From Pseudomonadota bacterium (lineage in GTDB: Bacteria; Pseudomonadota; Gammaproteobacteria; Burkholderiales; Burkholderiaceae_F): a stretch of 8,699 bases of DNA. Below, piece by piece: positions 5,755 through 8,699 of this stretch. Under the pieces are notes generated by a model. It was not told the origin of the DNA and searched no databases. It saw only the letters and a program-made list of their open reading frames with translations. The translations under genes were made by a program, and so were the position numbers. The stretch covers positions 1 through 8,699 of the forward strand of contig JAEZVV010000117.1 in assembly GCA_023443095.1 (NCBI GenBank). The letters are read 5' to 3'. How positions within the stretch are numbered: the stretch's first letter is position 1; every line of letters begins with the position of its first letter.

Positions 5755-7233
5755 TCAAGCTGCAACCGCCCTCTTCTCTGCGAGACGGGATCTCCGGGCG
5801 ATCGCCCGGGTCATCCCGCGAAAGATGAACCAGTGTGCTGGCGCCAGCGCATACCAATAAAGAAGCCCCCAGATACCCCTTGGATGCCAATACGCCGTCT
5901 CTTTGATGAGCGTTTTCCCTTCCGATGACGGGCTCAGTTCGAACTCGAGCACGCCCGCTCCGGGCGCTTTCAAGCCGAAATTGAGCGTCAACCGACGCTC
6001 AGGCTCGAGTCCCACGACCGTCCAGTAGTCGACCGCATCCCCTACCCGCAGTTCGGTCGGGTGACGTCGACCGCGGACAAAACCCGGCCCGCCGACCAGC
6101 CAGTCAAGCGCTTCCCGCAGCCACCACAGAAAACCCATGTAGTAGTAACCGCGGTCGCCACCCAGCGAGCACACCACCCGCCACACCGCAGCCGGGTCGC
6201 TTGTCGCCTCGGCCTCGCCGCTGGCGCGTTTGGCGTAATACGCATAATCGTGACGGAAGGCGCGGTACGGGAACGCCCCTTCGGTCCAGCGCCCCATCAC
6301 TTTTTCGGCGCGCTCGGCAGCCAGGGCGCGCTCGACCGCCTCGGAAAAGCTGAGCAGGCGCTGCGGAACCCAGGCGCGCAGCGCCGAATCGTTGGCCGGA
6401 ATATCGTGTTTCATCCCACCGATCAGCGCGCGCGCGATGTTGGCCGGCACCGAGGTGACCAGACCCAGCCAATACGACGACAAGCTGGGCGTGAGAACCG
6501 GCACACGGAGAATGCGTGGCTTACGGCCGACCACGGCGCCGAAGCGACACATCATCTGTTCGTAGGACAGCAGTTCCGGGCCGCCGGCGTCGTAGACCCC
6601 GGCGGGCAAGTGCGGCGCCGCAGCCAAGTAGTACAAGAGATTGTCAAGCGCGATGGGCGCCGAGCGTGACTGGACCCAGCGCGGCGTGACCATCCACGGC
6701 AGGTGGTAGACCAGGTCGCGGATCACCTCATAAGCCGCAGAACCAGCGCCCACGATGATGCCGGCGCGGATCTCGACCGTCGGCACCCCGCCTGCTGCCA
6801 GGATTTCGCCGGTTTCGCGGCGCGACGCCAGGTGTTCGGAATCTCCCCCGGGGGGCACGAGGCCGCCCAGATAGACGATGCGCTTCACGCCGGCTTGTCG
6901 TGCCGCGCGAGCGACATGGACCGCCGCCGTCCGATCGAGCTGACGGAATCGAGTTCCGGCCGCCATCGAATGCACCAGGTAATACAGGGTCTCGACACCG
7001 GCAAGCGCCGGCATCAGGCTGGCGGACTGCAAGGCGTCCGCCGCTACGATGTCGACGCCGACCCACTGGCGCGCGGCCAGCACCTCGGAGCTGCGGCCGA
7101 TCGCCCGCACGGCGGCACCGCGTTGGACCAGGAAGGGCACCAGGTGGGTGCCAACGTAACCGCTGGCGCCGAGCACCGCCACCCGCGGAGCGGGTGCAGG
7201 AAGACGGGCGGTAGGGGCCAGCGCGTCGGGCAT
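5755..7233 (-). CDS. SDR-family NAD(P)-binding protein fused to a DUF2867 domain
   Basis: A 492-residue protein from the ATG at 7233. The N-terminal half is an atypical short-chain dehydrogenase/NmrA-like Rossmann domain with nucleotide motif GASGYVG (residues 22-28), then YYLVHSM and KRIVYLGGL, the pattern of YbjT-like proteins. The C-terminal part from about residue 340 (GYYYMGFLWWLREALDW near 362-378, then RVGDAVDYW and a WHPRGIWGLLYWY segment near the end) matches the DUF2867 module that often follows such domains. It probably binds NAD(P)H and acts on a small or quinone-like substrate at the membrane face; the reaction is unknown. A TTG at 7248 would add five residues, but neither start has a good ribosome binding site, so I prefer ATG. 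It follows the cyclic-nucleotide-binding gene by 52 nt in the same direction and may be co-transcribed. No clear terminator follows it. Confidence 0.85.
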   Translation of the reverse strand: MPDALAPTARLPAPAPRVAVLGASGYVGTHLVPFLVQRGAAVRAIGRSSEVLAARQWVGVDIVAADALQSASLMPALAGVETLYYLVHSMAAGTRFRQLDRTAAVHVARAARQAGVKRIVYLGGLVPPGGDSEHLASRRETGEILAAGGVPTVEIRAGIIVGAGSAAYEVIRDLVYHLPWMVTPRWVQSRSAPIALDNLLYYLAAAPHLPAGVYDAGGPELLSYEQMMCRFGAVVGRKPRILRVPVLTPSLSSYWLGLVTSVPANIARALIGGMKHDIPANDSALRAWVPQRLLSFSEAVERALAAERAEKVMGRWTEGAFPYRAFRHDYAYYAKRASGEAEATSDPAAVWRVVCSLGGDRGYYYMGFLWWLREALDWLVGGPGFVRGRRHPTELRVGDAVDYWTVVGLEPERRLTLNFGLKAPGAGVLEFELSPSSEGKTLIKETAYWHPRGIWGLLYWYALAPAHWFIFRGMTRAIARRSRLAEKRAVAA

Positions 7234-7262
7234 GCGCCCGATCTTCAATGGCGCCCGCGCCC

Positions 7263-7276
7263 GCGCGCAAGCGCGC
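7263..7276. repeat. GC-rich palindrome between two genes
   Basis: GCGCGC-AA-GCGCGC is a perfect palindrome (effective stem GCGCG with a CAAG loop) in the short gap between the two minus-strand genes, within a run of pure G/C repeats (7251-7280). It lacks a T tract, so it is not an intrinsic terminator. It could be one copy of a dispersed intergenic repeat or an mRNA-stabilising hairpin. Confidence 0.4.
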
Positions 7277-7285
7277 CCCTACCCG

Positions 7286-7765
7286 TTAGTAGCGGCCGTG
7301 CTGCTTGTAGATGTAATTGGACAGTTCAGCTTGCTGGATCGAAAGCCGGCGCTGGATCGCATGCACCGTGCGCATGATCGCCCGCATCACGCGATACACG
7401 ATTTCGGGGTGATCGTTGAGCATGGCTTCGAGCGCGGCTCGGCTCAGGAGCAAAGCCTGGGTCGGCCCCAGCGCCACCAGCGAGGCGTAGCGCACCGTGC
7501 CATCAAGGAAGCTCAGCTCACCCGCCAGGTCGCCGGCCGTCAGTGTGTGCAAGGTGACCGGCCCGTCAGGCGACTCCTTGATCACGCCCAGCGCCCCCGA
7601 CACCACGGCAAACAGGCGGTCGTCCGAGCTGCCCTCCTTGACCAGCACCTCGCCATCGTGCAGTTGCTGCAAGGTGACCGCCGCGGCCAGGCTGCGGCAT
7701 TGGTCGTCGCTCAGCTCGGCCGCCAGCTTGGACGAGCGCAGCGCTGAATACGTATCCAGAGTCAT
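7286..7765 (-). CDS. Stand-alone cyclic-nucleotide-binding-domain protein (Crp/Fnr-like, no HTH)
   Basis: A 159-residue protein made of one cNMP-binding beta-roll: the glycine-rich turns HDGEVLVKEGSSDDRLFAVVSG (residues 36-57, in part) and a phosphate-binding cassette GELSFLDGTVRYAS (82-95) with the conserved Glu83 and Arg92. A long C-helix follows (about 118-148). It stops at residue 159 with NYIYKQHGRY, where Crp/Fnr regulators would continue for about 70 residues with a winged helix. It therefore cannot bind DNA like CRP and probably senses a cyclic nucleotide as a dimer or partners another protein. There is no cysteine cluster for an FNR-type Fe-S centre. GAGGA before the ATG at 7765 supports the start. 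It is divergent from the hydrogenase gene and sits just upstream of the SDR gene in the same direction. The domain call is firm; the role is unknown. Confidence 0.85.
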   Translation of the reverse strand: MTLDTYSALRSSKLAAELSDDQCRSLAAAVTLQQLHDGEVLVKEGSSDDRLFAVVSGALGVIKESPDGPVTLHTLTAGDLAGELSFLDGTVRYASLVALGPTQALLLSRAALEAMLNDHPEIVYRVMRAIMRTVHAIQRRLSIQQAELSNYIYKQHGRY

Positions 7766-7812
7766 TCAAAAGTCCTCGAGGTTCGCGCGCCAGGAACGGC
7801 GGCCTACCGTCA

Positions 7813-7821
7813 ATTATGGCA
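7813..7821 (-). promoter_or_regulatory. Possible extended -10 promoter for the cNMP-binding gene
   Basis: On the minus strand TGCCATAAT combines a TGn extension with CATAAT (5 of 6 to TATAAT), about 48 nt upstream of the ATG. No good -35 lies at 16-18 nt, which an extended -10 can tolerate. Confidence 0.35.
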
Positions 7822-7828
7822 AGCACGG

Positions 7829-7850
7829 CCAGTGCCGCGTTTTGCACTGG
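7829..7850. repeat. Inverted repeat CCAGTGC-N8-GCACTGG (possible operator)
   Basis: Perfect 7-bp arms with an 8-nt spacer lie just upstream of the possible -10 of the cNMP-binding gene. Size and symmetry suit a dimeric regulator, but no known consensus is recognised. Confidence 0.4.
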
Positions 7851-7877
7851 GACAAGCCCGCACTCCGCACTGCTTGT

Positions 7878-7896
7878 TGTTACGACTCATGTAACA
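7878..7896. repeat. Inverted repeat TGTTAC-N7-GTAACA (possible operator)
   Basis: Perfect 6-bp arms with a 7-nt spacer in the divergent intergenic region, 59 nt before the centre of the nearest strong site (the FNR palindrome). The regulator is unknown. Confidence 0.4.
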
Positions 7897-7906
7897 CCTT
7901 TAATGG

Positions 7907-7920
7907 GCAATCCCGATTGC
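7907..7920. repeat. Inverted repeat GCAATC-CC-GATTGC
   Basis: Perfect 6-bp arms with a 2-nt centre, 25 nt upstream of the FNR palindrome. A related looser pair, ATTGC-N8-GCAAT, occurs at 7963-7980 on the other side. The two may flank the FNR site as binding sites for a further regulator. Confidence 0.35.
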
Positions 7921-7944
7921 AAAACCAGCAATAAGCGCGCGCCG

Positions 7945-7962
7945 CATTGATCGCGATCAATG
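7945..7962 (+). promoter_or_regulatory. Perfect FNR/ANR-type box upstream of the hydrogenase gene
   Basis: An 18-bp perfect palindrome, CATTGATCGCGATCAATG, contains TTGAT-CGCG-ATCAA, a 10/10 match to the FNR/ANR consensus (TTGAT-N4-ATCAA). Its centre is 111 nt before the hydrogenase ATG. If it acts as a class II site (centre at -41.5), transcription would start near 7995. A poor hexamer, GAGTAT, lies at 7983-7988, exactly where the -10 should be. This implies activation of the hydrogenase operon at low oxygen. It could also act on the divergent cNMP-binding gene, about 180 nt away. Confidence 0.75.
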
Positions 7963-8064
7963 ATTGCGCAGGTCGGCAATTGGAGTATCCCCTTGCACGG
8001 CCGCCGAAGCGCGGGAGCTTATTCGTCGGCCCCTCCCTACGATCGACTTCTCTGGAGCGCGACC

Positions 8065-8699
8065 ATGCACGAAACCACCTACCAGCTGATGCGTCGCCAA
8101 GGCATCACGCGGCGGAGTTTTCTGAAGTTCTGCTCGTTGACGGCAGCCTCGCTCGGCCTGGGCGAAGCGGGAGCGGCCGAGATCGCCGGCGCAATGGAAA
8201 CCAAGCCCCGCACACCCGTCGTCTGGCTGCACGGCCTCGAGTGCACCTGCTGCTCGGAGTCCTTCATCCGCTCCTACCACCCCTTGGTCAAGGACGTGAT
8301 CCTGTCGATGATTTCGCTCGACTACGACGACACCCTGATGGCGGCCGCCGGCCACCAGGCCGAAGAGGCGCTCGAAGAGACGATCAAGAAATACAAGGGC
8401 AACTACATCCTCTGCGTCGAAGGCAACCCCCCGCTCAACGATGACGGCATCGCCTGCATCCCGGGCGGCAAACCCTTCGTCGAAAAACTCAAACATGTAG
8501 CCAAGGACGCCAAGGCGATCGTGAGTTGGGGCTCTTGCGCTTCCTGGGGCTGCGTCCAGGCCGCCAAGCCCAACCCCACCCATGCCGTGCCGGTGCACTC
8601 GGTCATCCACGACAAGCCCATCATCAAGGTGCCGGGCTGCCCGCCGATTCCCGAGGTGATGACCGGGGTCATCACCTACATCCTGACCTACGACCGCAT
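8065..8699 (+). CDS. hoxK: Small subunit of oxygen-tolerant membrane-bound [NiFe] hydrogenase (HoxK/HupS/HyaA; 3' end cut by window edge)
   Basis: 211 codons are present of a protein usually about 360 residues long. The N-terminus is a Tat signal (TRRSFLKFC at residues 15-23) ending IAGA before the expected mature start METKPRTPV at residue 44. The small subunit carries the Fe-S relay that passes electrons from the [NiFe] site of the large subunit to a membrane cytochrome b. All six ligands of the special [4Fe-3S] proximal cluster are visible: C60, C62 and C63 (ECTCCSES), C158 and C163 (GSCASWGC), and C192 (PGCPP). Subtracting the 43-residue leader gives 17, 19, 20, 115, 120 and 149, as I recall for Cupriavidus HoxK. 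The two extra cysteines (19 and 120) distinguish oxygen-tolerant group 1d enzymes from standard ones, which have Gly there. GGAG 7 nt before the ATG supports the start. The medial and distal cluster motifs and the large subunit lie past the edge. Confidence 0.96.
   Translation, partial: MHETTYQLMRRQGITRRSFLKFCSLTAASLGLGEAGAAEIAGAMETKPRTPVVWLHGLECTCCSESFIRSYHPLVKDVILSMISLDYDDTLMAAAGHQAEEALEETIKKYKGNYILCVEGNPPLNDDGIACIPGGKPFVEKLKHVAKDAKAIVSWGSCASWGCVQAAKPNPTHAVPVHSVIHDKPIIKVPGCPPIPEVMTGVITYILTYDR

Noticed and set aside
7234..7248. TTG start adding five residues to the SDR protein
   Set aside because: The ATG at 7233 lies 15 nt later, and no ribosome binding site favours the TTG. The Rossmann motif is not affected by the choice.
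7981..7997. Sigma-54-like promoter (TGG ... TTGCA) before the hydrogenase gene
   Set aside because: The GG-to-GC spacing is 11 rather than the required 10, and the -24 element reads TGGAG instead of TGGCA. Sigma-54 does not tolerate this spacing change.
1..8699. tRNA, rRNA, CRISPR array, insertion sequence or phage attachment site
   Set aside because: I saw no direct-repeat array, transposase-like frame, terminal inverted repeats or tRNA-like cloverleaf anywhere in the window.

Overview
The window looks like chromosomal DNA from a high-GC betaproteobacterium, probably of the Rhodocyclales/Burkholderiales type. That placement rests on codon and base style, on gene content (System I cytochrome c maturation, a DmsE/MtrB pair, an oxygen-tolerant membrane-bound [NiFe] hydrogenase) and on the close likeness of the hydrogenase small subunit to Cupriavidus HoxK. 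The species cannot be named from sequence alone.

Layout: (1) Positions 1-2032, minus strand: ccmA-ccmB-ccmC, the haem-handling ABC exporter of cytochrome c maturation. ccmA and ccmB overlap by 7 nt, and ccmC runs off the left edge. (2) Positions 2025-5439, minus strand: a two-gene operon of a DmsE/MtrA-type periplasmic decahaem cytochrome c (ten CXXCH) and an MtrB/PioB-type outer-membrane beta-barrel. Together they form a porin-cytochrome electron conduit. The barrel frame does not stop after its natural C-terminal Phe. It runs about 99 codons further, through a perfect rho-independent terminator, to overlap the ccmA start. (3) Positions 5440-5754: an intergenic leader ahead of dmsE with strong inverted repeats. 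(4) Positions 5755-7765, minus strand: an SDR/NAD(P)-binding protein with a C-terminal DUF2867 domain, preceded by a small stand-alone cyclic-nucleotide-binding-domain protein with no DNA-binding domain. (5) Positions 7766-8064: a divergent regulatory region with a row of palindromes, including a perfect FNR/ANR box. (6) Positions 8065-8699, plus strand: the start of a Tat-exported hydrogenase small subunit with the six-cysteine proximal-cluster signature of oxygen-tolerant group 1d enzymes, running off the right edge.

How the genes may work together: the Ccm system would mature the ten-haem cytochrome, which sits in the MtrB-like barrel and carries electrons across the outer membrane. The hydrogenase would feed H2 electrons into the quinone pool under FNR-type, low-oxygen control. 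Linking H2 oxidation to the outer-membrane conduit is an inference from proximity. No cell-surface (MtrC-type) cytochrome, dmsAB reductase or inner-membrane quinol dehydrogenase is visible here. The most notable oddity is the apparent loss of the barrel gene's stop codon.
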